NCBI GenBank assembly: GCA_965226965.1
Contig: OZ245715.1
Coordinates: forward strand, 2,976,001-3,040,000
DNA from: Endoryza foliicola
GTDB lineage: Bacteria > Bacteroidota > Bacteroidia > Chitinophagales > Chitinophagaceae
Direction: 5' to 3'
Length of the DNA: 64,000 nucleotides
Shown here piece by piece: positions 8,165-16,601 of the stretch. The position numbers and the translations under genes are program-made. Every line of letters starts with the position of its first letter. Positions within the stretch are counted from its first letter, which is position 1. The notes under the pieces were generated by a model, which searched no databases, was not told where the DNA came from, and saw nothing but the letters and a program-made list of their open reading frames with translations.

Positions 8165-9263
8165 ATGACAACAGAAAAATTACAAGATATGAGGGACCGT
8201 GTGGTGGTCCTGAGGAGGTTTCTTTGACGTCGATAACCGACTCTTTAAAATAGCAGAAGATAAACAACTCTCTCTTAGTCCCGGATTCTGGGACGACAAT
8301 AAGCGCGCCACCGAAATTCTAAAAAACATCAAGTTGAATGAGTTTTGGGTTGAATTGTTTCGCTCTACAGAAACATCTGTGGAGGATTTTGCAGTATTAT
8401 TTGATTTTTGGAAATCGGGTGATGCTAGTGAAGAAGAAACCAGCGACGCATATAAAAAAGCCTTAGAAAAAATAGAGGAAGCCGAATTTAAAAGCACATT
8501 AAATCAACCCGAAGACGAACTTCCGGCAGTATTACAGATCAATAGCGGTGCCGGTGGTACGGAAAGCCAAGACTGGTCGGAAATGTTGGCCCGTATGTAC
8601 AGAATGTATGGGGAAAAACAGGGCTGGAAGGTAACAGAACTCGATTGGGTTTGGGGCGATGGTGCCGGTATTAAAACTTGTACCTTACAGTTCGATGGAC
8701 CATTTGCGTATGGCTTTCTAAAAGCTGAAAGCGGTGTGCATCGATTGGTACGTATTTCTCCCTTCGATAGCAACGCACGCAGGCATACCTCCTTTGCTTC
8801 GGTTTTCGTATATCCATTGGTGGATGATACGATCAATATTGAAGTGAAAGACAGTGAAGTAAAAATGGAAACTGCCAGAAGCGGGGGCGCCGGTGGTCAG
8901 AACGTGAATAAAGTAGAAACAAAGGTAATGTTGACCCACTTGCCAACAGGTATTGTGGTTGTATGCCAAACAGAGAGAACCCAATTGGGTAACCGCGAAA
9001 AGGCTATGCAGATGCTGAAAAGTCGTTTGTATGAAGAAGAATTAAGAAGGAGGGAGGAAGCAAAAAATGCTGCCAATGCCAATAAGAAAAAGATTGAATG
9101 GGGATCACAAATCCGATCCTACGTTTTCCATCCTTATAAAATGATCAAAGATCATAGAACTGATTATGAAGTGGGGAATGTAGGCCCGGTAATGGACGGT
9201 GAATTAGATGGCTTTATCAAAGCTTACTTAATGAGTGCCAAAGAAGAAAACGACACTAAATAA
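8165..9263 (+). CDS. prfB: Peptide chain release factor 2, expressed by programmed +1 frameshift
   Basis: RF2 recognises UGA and UAA and triggers peptide release. Frame 1 runs from ATG 8165 for 20 codons (MTTEKLQDMRDR...) to an in-frame TGA at 8225-8227. Shifting +1 at CTT-T continues as DVDNRLFKIAEDKQ and onward without interruption to 9263, giving 365 residues when joined (8165-8224 plus 8226-9263). The stop-recognition tripeptide SPF lies in VRISPFDSNARRHTSFASV, and the catalytic GGQ lies in RSGGAGGQNVNKVETKV. It is followed 26 bases later by pruA. Confidence 0.97.
8213..8228 (+). promoter_or_regulatory. prfB programmed frameshift site (AGGAGG-TTT-CTT-TGA-C)
   Basis: An AGGAGG sequence is 3 nt upstream of the slippery CTT codon followed by TGA C. 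This is the same spacing and order as the well-known E. coli signal AGGGGG-TAT-CTT-TGA-C, in which low RF2 leads to +1 slippage past UGA and restores RF2 synthesis. Confidence 0.95.
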
Positions 9264-9289
9264 TATTTTAATTCAATAAATCGCTTGTT

Positions 9290-10921
9290 ATGAGTTTAGG
9301 AACCTTTAGTTATCCCTTACCGGTAAATGAACCGGTGTTGAGTTATGCACCGGGATCACCCGAGAAAAAGAGATTGAAATCAGTTCTTGCCGAATTAAAA
9401 AAGCAAAAGATCGATGTTCCAATGTACATCGGTGCTGATGAAGTAAGAACAGGTAAGAAAATAGCCATGCGTCCTCCTCATGAAACCAAGCATATTCTAG
9501 GATACTTTCATATGGGTGACGCCGCTCACGTTGAAAAAGCGATTGATGCGGCATTGAAGGCAAAAGCTTCCTGGGCTGCGATGCCTTGGGAAGATCGTGC
9601 GGGGATTTTCTTAAAAGCAGCTGATTTAATTGCTACCAAATATCGTCCTTATATGAACGGTACAACGATGTTGGGTCAAAGTAAAAATGCCTATCAAGCT
9701 GAAATAGACAGTGCTTGCGAAATCATTGATTTTTTGAAATTCAATGTTCACTACTTGAGTGAAATATACAAACAACAGCCAATTAGCGGACCGGGAATGC
9801 ACAATCGTTTAGAATTTAGACCTCTGGAAGGATTTGTGCTGGCTGTAACTCCATTTAACTTCACAGCAATTGGAGGCAATCTTCCAACCTCTGCGGCCAT
9901 GTGTGGTAATGTTGTGGTTTGGAAGCCTGCAAATACGCAGGTATATTCTGCGCAAATGTTCATGCGCATCATGAAAGAAGCAGGATTGCCCGACGGTGTT
10001 ATCAATTTGGTTTATGTAGAAGGTCCTGTATTGGGAGATGTTTGTTTTAAACATCGAGATTTTGCAGGGGTACATTTTACCGGGTCAACAGGTGTTTTCA
10101 ATAAGATGTGGGAAGTTATTGGGAAAAATATGGGTCAATATCGCTCTTACCCACGAATTGTAGGAGAAACGGGCGGTAAAGATTTTGTGATGGTGCATCC
10201 CAGTGCCGACCCCGATGTAGTTGCCACCGCTCTTTTGAGAGGAGCTTTTGAGTTCCAAGGTCAGAAATGTTCTGCGGCTTCACGTGCTTACATCCCTTCC
10301 AATTTAGCGGATGCTGTTAAAAAGAAATTGGTAGCGGGAGTGAAGTCATTTAAAATGGGAACTGTTGAAAACTTTACCAATTTTATCAATGCTGTTATTG
10401 ATGAAAAGAGTTTTGATAAAATCAAGTCGTATATCGACAAAGCTGCAAAAGATAAGAAGGCGAAAATTGTAGTGGGAGGTAAGTGTGATAAAAAAACAGG
10501 ATACTTTGTTCAGCCAACGGTAATTGAAACAACCGACCCACATTATGTAACGATGTGCGAGGAGATTTTTGGACCGGTTCTAACCATTTATATCTATCCT
10601 GAACAGTCATTCGAACAAACACTTGAATTGGTAGATGCTACATCGCCATACGCTCTTACCGGATCAATTATTTCAACCGATCGTGCGGCAATTGTATTGG
10701 CAACTGTAAAGCTGAGGAATGCCGCCGGTAATTTCTATATTAATGACAAACCAACCGGAGCAGTAGTAGGACAGCAACCTTTTGGGGGAGCCAGAGCGAG
10801 TGGAACTAACGACAAAGCCGGCTCCATTTTGAACTTGTATCGCTGGTTGAGTCCGAGGACAATTAAGGAAACCTTTACTCCTCCTACAGACTATCGATAT
10901 CCTTTTTTGAATGAGATTTAA
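9290..10921 (+). CDS. pruA: 1-pyrroline-5-carboxylate dehydrogenase (L-glutamate gamma-semialdehyde dehydrogenase)
   Basis: A 543-residue aldehyde dehydrogenase that oxidises glutamate semialdehyde to glutamate with NAD+, the second step of proline breakdown. The catalytic Cys327 is in FQGQKCSAASRAY and the general-base Glu293 in GETGGKDF. The N-terminal region and the ending, with QPFGGARASGTNDKAG, fit the P5CDH (RocA/PruA) subgroup. No proline dehydrogenase gene is nearby. It is probably cotranscribed with prfB, since only 26 bases separate them. Confidence 0.95.
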   Translation: MSLGTFSYPLPVNEPVLSYAPGSPEKKRLKSVLAELKKQKIDVPMYIGADEVRTGKKIAMRPPHETKHILGYFHMGDAAHVEKAIDAALKAKASWAAMPWEDRAGIFLKAADLIATKYRPYMNGTTMLGQSKNAYQAEIDSACEIIDFLKFNVHYLSEIYKQQPISGPGMHNRLEFRPLEGFVLAVTPFNFTAIGGNLPTSAAMCGNVVVWKPANTQVYSAQMFMRIMKEAGLPDGVINLVYVEGPVLGDVCFKHRDFAGVHFTGSTGVFNKMWEVIGKNMGQYRSYPRIVGETGGKDFVMVHPSADPDVVATALLRGAFEFQGQKCSAASRAYIPSNLADAVKKKLVAGVKSFKMGTVENFTNFINAVIDEKSFDKIKSYIDKAAKDKKAKIVVGGKCDKKTGYFVQPTVIETTDPHYVTMCEEIFGPVLTIYIYPEQSFEQTLELVDATSPYALTGSIISTDRAAIVLATVKLRNAAGNFYINDKPTGAVVGQQPFGGARASGTNDKAGSILNLYRWLSPRTIKETFTPPTDYRYPFLNEI

Positions 10922-10952
10922 ATGGTATCTTACTAAAACTGAAATGCTATTT

Positions 10953-11456
10953 ATGAAAAAGTTGATTTTTTACTGCGTATTATTTTTGATGACACTTGGG
11001 TTGTCCGCTTCAACTCCGGTAGTTCCATCGGTAAATGCGCATCAAATTATGATTCCAGTAGGTAAAACAGGAAAGAATATATCTCTTGCGGAATTGTCGA
11101 GGATCAGTGAATCAGAACTTGAAGCGTTGACTGGGCGTAAAATGAATTTTAGTGAACGACTTTCGTTCAAGTTGTCGCAAAAGAAAATGCGCAAGTCAAT
11201 TGCAGAAGATGGAACGATAAATAAAAAGAAGTATGCCAAGTTTTTCGCAAAAAAGACAGGAGGACCTGAAGTAGGATTTCATGGTCTTGGCTTCATTTTG
11301 GGTTTTTTTCTTGGCCTTATAGGGGTATTACTTGCTTATGTAATTAACGACGATGCCGACAAGAAAAATCGTGTAAAATGGGCCTGGATCGGTTATGGAA
11401 TTAGCGTGGTGATTACGCTCATTATTGTAATTGCTATCGTAGCCTCTTTACCATAA
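10953..11456 (+). CDS. Small exported membrane protein, unknown function
   Basis: A 167-residue protein beginning with a signal peptide (MKKLIFYCVLFLMTLGLSAS). An earlier ATG at 10944 is possible. A basic helical section with LTGRKMNFSERLSFKLSQKK follows, then two transmembrane helices (about residues 110-165) around GFILGFFLGLIGVLLAY and ISVVITLIIVIAIV, with a charged NDDADKKNR loop between. The layout parallels the YqaE-like protein at 6622-7044: signal, basic helix, two C-terminal spans. I do not recognise a named family. Its reading frame follows pruA by 31 bases. Confidence 0.75.
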   Translation: MKKLIFYCVLFLMTLGLSASTPVVPSVNAHQIMIPVGKTGKNISLAELSRISESELEALTGRKMNFSERLSFKLSQKKMRKSIAEDGTINKKKYAKFFAKKTGGPEVGFHGLGFILGFFLGLIGVLLAYVINDDADKKNRVKWAWIGYGISVVITLIIVIAIVASLP

Positions 11457-11505
11457 TTAAGGGCTTGGATAGTGACATGAATTTAGAAAGTGATCAACTA
11501 GATGT

Positions 11506-12036
11506 ATGGACGAAAAAATTATTCTCAACGAATCACAATTGGCGATTACCTTAAAGCGCTTGAGTCACCAAATTGTAGAAAATACGAATGATCTTGCCGA
11601 CTTGGCGATCATTGGCTTGCAACCTAGAGGCGTATTTGTAAGTGATGCCATTGTTAACGCCCTAGAAGAATTGTTGCCAACCGTGAAGTTCAATTACGGA
11701 AAATTAGACATCACTTTTTATCGTGATGATATTCGCAAGGAGCTCCATATTGCCAATAAAACTGATATTCCTTTCAGTATCGAAAACAAACGAGTTGTAT
11801 TAGTTGACGACGTGTTGCATACAGGTAGAACCATTCGAGCAGCATTAGACGCTTTGCTCGATTTTGGACGCCCGGCTTCTGTTGAATTATGTACTTTAAT
11901 TGACCGCAGATTCAGCCGCCAATTACCAATTCAAGCAGACTATGTTGGCAAAACAATCGACTCCATCATTTCGCAAAAAGTGAAAGTGTATTGGAAACAA
12001 AGAGATGGTGTACAACAAGTGGTTCTAATTGAATAA
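11506..12036 (+). CDS. pyrR: PyrR: pyr regulator / uracil phosphoribosyltransferase
   Basis: A 176-residue type I phosphoribosyltransferase. The PRPP-binding motif VVLVDDVLHTGRTIRAAL is near residue 100, and GLQPRGVFVSDAI and LIDRRFSRQLPIQADYVGK match the PyrR group, which binds pyr mRNA leaders and also makes UMP from uracil. A clear terminator follows at 12066, then pyrB. No recognisable PyrR-binding loop of the Bacillus type was seen in the pyrB leader, so RNA-binding regulation is inference from the family. Confidence 0.94.
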   Translation: MDEKIILNESQLAITLKRLSHQIVENTNDLADLAIIGLQPRGVFVSDAIVNALEELLPTVKFNYGKLDITFYRDDIRKELHIANKTDIPFSIENKRVVLVDDVLHTGRTIRAALDALLDFGRPASVELCTLIDRRFSRQLPIQADYVGKTIDSIISQKVKVYWKQRDGVQQVVLIE

Positions 12037-12065
12037 TCGAGAATCTGATTTTCAAAAAATAGTTC

Positions 12066-12095
12066 AATGGCTCCAATTTGGAGCCATTCTTTTTG
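12066..12095 (+). terminator. Terminator (or attenuator) between pyrR and pyrB
   Basis: AATGGCTCC-AATTT-GGAGCCATT is followed by CTTTTTG. It ends the pyrR transcript. Because pyrB lies downstream on the same strand it could also be an attenuator, but a separate promoter-like box exists closer to pyrB. Confidence 0.88.
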
Positions 12096-12113
12096 TGTAA
12101 AATTTATTCTAGA

Positions 12114-12140
12114 GCCTTGAAAATCTTCACTATGCAAGGC
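12114..12140 (+). promoter_or_regulatory. GCCTTG/CAAGGC inverted repeat in the pyrB upstream region
   Basis: A 6-bp inverted repeat with a 15-nt loop lies between the terminator and the pyrB promoter box. The sequence TGAAAATCT occurs twice nearby (loop start and at about 12142). It could be an operator upstream of the promoter; function is not shown. Confidence 0.3.
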
Positions 12141-12196
12141 ATGAAAATCTGAATGGAATGTTCAAAAATCATTTGGCTCAATAGGTGAATATCCAT

Positions 12197-12204
12197 TATC
12201 TTCG
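12197..12204 (+). promoter_or_regulatory. Candidate -7 box (TATCTTCG) for pyrB
   Basis: One mismatch from TAnnTTTG, 9 nt before the ATG. A TTTG at 12172-12175 lies 21 nt upstream, near the normal 19-nt spacing. Confidence 0.5.
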
Positions 12205-12213
12205 CCCCCTAAG

Positions 12214-13143
12214 ATGAAGCTGTCTACTAAACATCTCTTAGGGATCAGAGACCTCACAAAGGAGGACATTCAAATCATTCTTGATACGGCAACTCAATTC
12301 AAGGAAGTCCTCCAAAGACCCGTTAAAAAAGTTCCCTCTCTCCGCGATGTTACCATCGTCAATTTGTTTTTCGAGAATTCTACAAGAACCCGTATTTCAT
12401 TTGAACTCGCAGAAAAGCGGCTGAGCGCAGATACCATCAGTTTTACTGCTAGTAATTCCTCAGTAAAAAAGGGAGAGACCTTGTTGGATACGGTGAATAA
12501 TATTTTGTCGATGAAAGTAGATATGGTGGTAATGCGACATAGCGCCACCGGAGCCCCCCATTTCTTGTCCAAACACATTCCAGCTGCCATTGTAAACGCG
12601 GGCGATGGAATCAATGAACACCCAACCCAAGGTCTGCTTGATGCGCTCAGTATGCGCGAGAAGTTTGGCACATTAGAAGGATTGAGAGTGGCCATTATTG
12701 GTGATATCATGCATAGTAGAGTTGCCATGAGTAACATGTACTTACTCAAGAAAATGGGTGCTGAAGTAATGCTTGCCGGGCCACCCACACTCATCCCCAA
12801 ATATACAGCCGAGGCTTTTGGAGTAAAAGTGGAATACAATGTGAAAAAAGCATTGGAATGGGCCGATGTAGCGAATGTGCTAAGAATTCAATTGGAACGT
12901 CAAAATCAAGTTTTGTTCTCTTCCTTAAGAGAATACAACCAAGTATACGGAATCAGCCGCTCTTTGCTAGAAAGCTTGGGAAAGGACATCACCATCATGC
13001 ATCCGGGGCCCATTAACAGAGGGGTGGAGCTAGACAGTGATGTGGCAGATAGCGGTCAATCGATCATCCTTCAGCAGGTTGAAAATGGAGTTGCCGTGAG
13101 AATGGCGGTACTCTATTTATTAGCCGGCAGAGACTCAAACTAA
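12214..13143 (+). CDS. pyrB: Aspartate carbamoyltransferase catalytic subunit
   Basis: A 309-residue ATCase catalytic chain that joins carbamoyl phosphate and aspartate in pyrimidine synthesis. The carbamoyl-phosphate motif FENSTRTRISFE lies near residue 53, HPTQGLLDALSM near 139, and MHPGPINRGVELD near 264, all in family order. The length is normal. No pyrI regulatory chain is adjacent, which fits a PyrR-associated, PyrI-free type. coaD follows after 6 bases. Confidence 0.97.
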   Translation: MKLSTKHLLGIRDLTKEDIQIILDTATQFKEVLQRPVKKVPSLRDVTIVNLFFENSTRTRISFELAEKRLSADTISFTASNSSVKKGETLLDTVNNILSMKVDMVVMRHSATGAPHFLSKHIPAAIVNAGDGINEHPTQGLLDALSMREKFGTLEGLRVAIIGDIMHSRVAMSNMYLLKKMGAEVMLAGPPTLIPKYTAEAFGVKVEYNVKKALEWADVANVLRIQLERQNQVLFSSLREYNQVYGISRSLLESLGKDITIMHPGPINRGVELDSDVADSGQSIILQQVENGVAVRMAVLYLLAGRDSN

Positions 13144-13149
13144 ACGCTT

Positions 13150-13620
13150 ATGGAACGCATCTGTTTGTTCCCCGGAACTTTTGATCCGGTAACCTTAGGT
13201 CACACCGACATTATTAATAGAGCTCTTCCTCTATTCGACAAGATCATAGTTGGTATTGGATTAAATTCAGCAAAAACCCCCATGTTCTCACCCGAACAAC
13301 GTTTGCAATGGATTGAAGATATTTACAAGAATGAACCCAAAGTAAGTGGTGGGGTGTATGAAGGACTAACGATTGACTTCTGTAAAAAAATAGGGGCGCG
13401 GTTTATTTTGCGTGGTATTCGATACGTAAGCGATTTTGAATACGAGAAAACAATTGCCGATGCGAACCGTACACTCGACCGCAATATTGAAACGATCTTT
13501 CTAACGGGTGAACCCAAGTATACTTCGGTGGCTTCTACTATTGTTCGAGACATTATCAAGAACGGAGGGGACGCATCTCCCTTTCTACCTGAAGTGGTGT
13601 CCCATTCTTTCAGAAAATGA
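13150..13620 (+). CDS. coaD: Phosphopantetheine adenylyltransferase
   Basis: A 156-residue nucleotidyltransferase that makes dephospho-CoA from 4'-phosphopantetheine and ATP. The N-terminal FPGTFDPVTLGHTDII carries the HxGH-type nucleotidyl motif (here TLGH), and ISSTxxR is replaced by VASTIVRDIIKNGG near the C-terminus. RGIRYVSDFEYE is also typical. The stop overlaps the ATG of the thioesterase gene (ATGA). Confidence 0.96.
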   Translation: MERICLFPGTFDPVTLGHTDIINRALPLFDKIIVGIGLNSAKTPMFSPEQRLQWIEDIYKNEPKVSGGVYEGLTIDFCKKIGARFILRGIRYVSDFEYEKTIADANRTLDRNIETIFLTGEPKYTSVASTIVRDIIKNGGDASPFLPEVVSHSFRK

Positions 13621-14048
13621 TCTGGCAAAACCCACATATTAGCGTTGAAGAATTGAATACGCTCGGCGCGGGTACCATTGCAGAGGTACTTGATATCAAG
13701 TTTATTGATGTGGGCCCAAACTATATAAAAGCCTCTATGCCCGTTGATGCCAGAACAAAACAGCCATATGGGCTGCTACATGGGGGAGCATCTTGCGTGT
13801 TAGCAGAAACACTGGGTAGTGTTGCATCGGTATTAGTAGTAGACCAAGAACGCCAAATTTGTGTTGGATTAGAAATCAATGCCAACCATGTTCGTGGGGT
13901 GCGATCGGGTTTGGTTATAGCAACAGCCACCCCTTTGCACTTAGGAGCCAGTACCCATGTTTGGGATATAAAAATTCATGACGAAAGGGAAAAACTTGTT
14001 TGTGTGAGCCGACTCACCGTTGCCATTTTGAAGAAGCCGGGATCTTAA
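13617..14048 (+). CDS. Hotdog-fold thioesterase (PaaI/MenI-like)
   Basis: A 143-residue single-domain hotdog protein. The motif YGLLHGGASCVLAETLGS (about residues 43-60) matches the PaaI / MenI / EntH acyl-CoA thioesterase group, with the HGG turn and the catalytic acidic residue in the following helix. In menaquinone-using Bacteroidota such a protein often hydrolyses DHNA-CoA, but no men genes are near, so the substrate is open. It is coupled to coaD by a 4-base overlap and ends convergently, overlapping the NUDIX gene by 4 bases. Confidence 0.88.
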   Translation: MIWQNPHISVEELNTLGAGTIAEVLDIKFIDVGPNYIKASMPVDARTKQPYGLLHGGASCVLAETLGSVASVLVVDQERQICVGLEINANHVRGVRSGLVIATATPLHLGASTHVWDIKIHDEREKLVCVSRLTVAILKKPGS

Positions 14049-14674
14049 TGGATCAAGCCGGCAGCTGCGAAAACTTCACGAATGGATGCGTACGTATTTT
14101 CTAAATAGCTGTCAAGTTCAGTAACAGCCACCCATTTTACTTCCGTAATGTCTTCTTCCAATTGAGGTACCAGTGAACCTTTAAATTTAGTACGTACTTC
14201 GTACCAATAGGATTCCTTCAGAATTTCTTTTCCTTTAAAACTATAGTGATGATAGGTTGTGGTAATAAATTTCTCTCTCACCAATTCTTTTAATCCGGTT
14301 TCTTCTTCTATCTCTCGCACCGCACATTCCTCGATTGATTCACCTTCATCCAACTTTCCTTTCGGAAGATCCCACTTGCCACGTCGAAACATCATCAGTA
14401 CTTTCCCATCTTCATTGTATACAAGTCCTCCACCGGCCTTGACAATTTCAAATCGGTTCCACAGGGCGGCTTTTAAATCCTCTAATTTATTAGCTGCTAA
14501 TACAACCGCGCGATCTTCGGTTGGATCAATAGTATTCAGGATCTGAGAAATGATCAATTTACTAGGGTTGTAATACAAGGAGTTATTGCTGTTATTGCGA
14601 GTTAAATCATCAATTACTTCCGTTTTATCGGTCAAAATCAACTGCGTTCTTTCAAAAAAAAGGCGGTAAAACAT
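14045..14674 (-). CDS. NUDIX hydrolase
   Basis: A 209-residue protein with a complete Nudix box GKLDEGESIEECAVREIEEE in the middle, hydrolysing some nucleoside diphosphate linked to another moiety. About 75 residues precede the Nudix domain. The ATG giving MFYRLFFERTQ is chosen; a TTG start seven codons earlier is possible. It is divergent from pyrE, with the start sites 67 bases apart. The substrate is unknown. Confidence 0.9.
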   Translation of the reverse strand: MFYRLFFERTQLILTDKTEVIDDLTRNNSNNSLYYNPSKLIISQILNTIDPTEDRAVVLAANKLEDLKAALWNRFEIVKAGGGLVYNEDGKVLMMFRRGKWDLPKGKLDEGESIEECAVREIEEETGLKELVREKFITTTYHHYSFKGKEILKESYWYEVRTKFKGSLVPQLEEDITEVKWVAVTELDSYLENTYASIREVFAAAGLIH

Positions 14675-14729
14675 ATTCTCAAGTTTTAAACACAAACGAA
14701 ATCATCGCGTATCAATGACAGTTTGTTGG

Positions 14730-14737
14730 TAATTTTG
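14730..14737 (+). promoter_or_regulatory. -7 box (TAATTTTG) 4 nt before the pyrE ATG
   Basis: An exact TAnnTTTG match separated from the ATG at 14742 by only CTCC, which predicts a leaderless pyrE mRNA. Confidence 0.6.
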
Positions 14738-14741
14738 CTCC

Positions 14742-15380
14742 ATGACAAACGAAAAAGTTGTTGCTGAGAAGCTTCTGCAAATTAATGCGATTAAGTTGAA
14801 TCCAACACAACCATTTACTTGGGCTAGCGGCTGGAAAAGCCCTATTTATTGTGATAACCGCAAAGTATTATCATTTCCTTTCAGCCGAGATTTCATAAAG
14901 TCTGAAATGTGCAATGTGATTTTCGAAAGCTTCCCCGAAGCAGAATTATTGGCAGGAGTTGCCACCGCAGGTATTGCTTGGGGAGCCATGGCAGCCGACC
15001 AATTAAAACTCCCGTATATCTATGTTCGTCCAAAGCCAAAAGAACATGGATTGGGTAACCAAATTGAGGGTTTCTACGAAAAAGGGCAAAAGGTTTTGGT
15101 GATCGAAGACCTCGTATCAACTGGAAAAAGTAGTTTGCAAGTGGTAGACGTGTTGAAAGAGGCGGGATTGGATGTTATTGGGATGGTTTCTATTTTTACT
15201 TACGACTTTCCTGTTGCGAAAGCTGCTTTCGAAAAGTATCAGTTGCCCTACAAGTCGCTTACTAATTTTCCCGTGCTAATTGAGTTGGCTATTGAAAAGG
15301 GAATCGTATCGGCAGAGCAACAAGAGGTGATATTGGAGTGGAGAAACGACCCTGCAAATTGGAAAGGGGTTACAACCTAA
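14742..15380 (+). CDS. pyrE: Orotate phosphoribosyltransferase
   Basis: A 212-residue enzyme that makes OMP from orotate and PRPP. The PRPP motif VLVIEDLVSTGKSSLQ lies near residue 110, and RPKPKEHGLGNQIEG is the flexible catalytic loop with Lys and His. Length is typical. It is the third pyr gene in 4 kb but has its own promoter and is interrupted from pyrB by coaD, the thioesterase and NUDIX. Confidence 0.96.
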   Translation: MTNEKVVAEKLLQINAIKLNPTQPFTWASGWKSPIYCDNRKVLSFPFSRDFIKSEMCNVIFESFPEAELLAGVATAGIAWGAMAADQLKLPYIYVRPKPKEHGLGNQIEGFYEKGQKVLVIEDLVSTGKSSLQVVDVLKEAGLDVIGMVSIFTYDFPVAKAAFEKYQLPYKSLTNFPVLIELAIEKGIVSAEQQEVILEWRNDPANWKGVTT

Positions 15381-15421
15381 CCCTTCGGTGCAGGTTAACG
15401 TATACATGCAAAATAGCAATT

Positions 15422-15802
15422 ATGAAAAAAATAAGTGTTTTGATTTTGTGCCTCTTTTCATTGGTATTGGTAGCCAATGCCCAAGGCAAAAAAGGAGTAG
15501 TAAACGCTGTTATTAGCACCCCAACGATGGGATGCGAGTCGCCAACGGTTGACTGCGAACCTTGTAAATTGAGGGTTGAAGGCGAGTTGAAGCGAATTGA
15601 TGGGGTTTTAAAAGTAACGGCCGATTTTAAAAGGCAACAGGTAAAAATCACATTTGCCACTGATAGAACCAATATTGAATACATCAAAACAGCCATTGCC
15701 AATATGGGATACGATGCTGATGATGTAAAGGCAAATCCTGAATCGGTTACCCGATTGCCTAAGAATTGTAAAAAAACTATGCCTCCTGCTCCCAAAGCCT
15801 AA
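15422..15802 (+). CDS. Secreted heavy-metal-associated (HMA-like) domain protein
   Basis: A 126-residue exported protein: signal peptide MKKISVLILCLFSLVLVANA, then an HMA-type ferredoxin fold. The metal-loop region is unusual, TMGCESPTVDCEPCKLRV, with three Cys rather than the standard GMxCxxC; the rest (IDGVLKVTADFKRQQVKITF, then AIANMGYDADD) is typical. It probably binds Cu+ or a similar metal in the periplasm. It lies 41 bases after pyrE and is followed by a terminator. The start is set by the signal peptide; the frame is open further upstream. Confidence 0.85.
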   Translation: MKKISVLILCLFSLVLVANAQGKKGVVNAVISTPTMGCESPTVDCEPCKLRVEGELKRIDGVLKVTADFKRQQVKITFATDRTNIEYIKTAIANMGYDADDVKANPESVTRLPKNCKKTMPPAPKA

Positions 15803-15818
15803 CCAACTAGTTAAATAG

Positions 15819-15849
15819 AAAGGGCTGTCTTAATAAGGCAGCCCTTTTT
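15819..15849 (+). terminator. Terminator after the HMA-like gene
   Basis: AAAGGGCTG...CAGCCCTTT stem with an inner CTT/AAG extension, ending in a T run. It ends the pyrE/HMA transcript and faces the convergent LEA-like gene. Confidence 0.88.
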
Positions 15850-15876
15850 CAATTAAAGGAAGTTCATAAGTACTTC

Positions 15877-16320
15877 TTATTCTCCATTCTTTTGATCGAA
15901 TTGTTTTTTAAACGAAAACAAGCCCTTTTTTAACAACGCTTCTCCTTTAAATCGAATTGGAACTGCAGCCGAAGGAGAAATCGCCCAGTTTTTAAGTGCA
16001 TTAAAGGAGGTGCCCATTTTTACGGTCATAGTAACCGGCAGGAGAAAACTGTCTTTTGCCGGAAGAAAAATCGAGGTATCTGAAAAAGCCTGCCCAGCTA
16101 ATTGCTCCCCTACAAAAACATCAGATTTGAAATTGATCAATTTTGCCTTATAACCATTTGGATTGAAGCATTTCACTTTAACCTTAATTGTTGCTTCTTT
16201 TAAATTCAATTTTGAAACCTGAAATTCCTCCACGCTTCCAACTTGAAAGTCTTTAGGACGGCATCCCGAAACCGCAATGAAGAGTAGGATAGAGGCCCAA
16301 ATTTGCGTTCCTTTTTTCAT
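15877..16320 (-). CDS. LEA type 2 (LEA14-like) lipoprotein
   Basis: A 147-residue predicted lipoprotein with Cys20 in the lipobox AVSGC. The mature part resembles the LEA14/WHy fold: ATIKVKVKCFNPNGYKAKL is the NPN-containing strand typical of the family. Such proteins in Bacteroidota are small and periplasmic; their role is unknown. It stands alone, convergent with the HMA-like gene. The 281 bp between it and the next gene are AT-rich with no clear feature. Confidence 0.82.
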   Translation of the reverse strand: MKKGTQIWASILLFIAVSGCRPKDFQVGSVEEFQVSKLNLKEATIKVKVKCFNPNGYKAKLINFKSDVFVGEQLAGQAFSDTSIFLPAKDSFLLPVTMTVKMGTSFNALKNWAISPSAAVPIRFKGEALLKKGLFSFKKQFDQKNGE

Positions 16321-16601
16321 GTATGCAATCTATCCCAATAAGCAAGAAATGCCAAAAAATCAAAGATTGAATTCGCAAAAGCTATGCTAATGTTCTTAGA
16401 AAATTGTAATTTAGGTGCATCTAAACCGCCTCATTCAGTGATCTAATTTATTTAGTATTGTTTTATTGGCATTGTGCAATGAAATTCAGATATTTATAAA
16501 AGTTGATGATTATTTAATTACCGTTATTTGAGACCATTTTAAGGCTGTAAGTCTCAATGTTTTGAGGTAAGTTAAACAAAAAGAGATTTATTAATAAATT
16601 T

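Noticed and set aside
8334..9263. prfB starting at the internal ATG at 8334
   Set aside because: The upstream frame with the frameshift site gives the conserved RF2 N-terminus, so the short start is not used.
12037..12213. Bacillus-type PyrR-binding loop in the pyrB leader
   Set aside because: The known loop consensus was not found; only a terminator and a small inverted repeat are seen.
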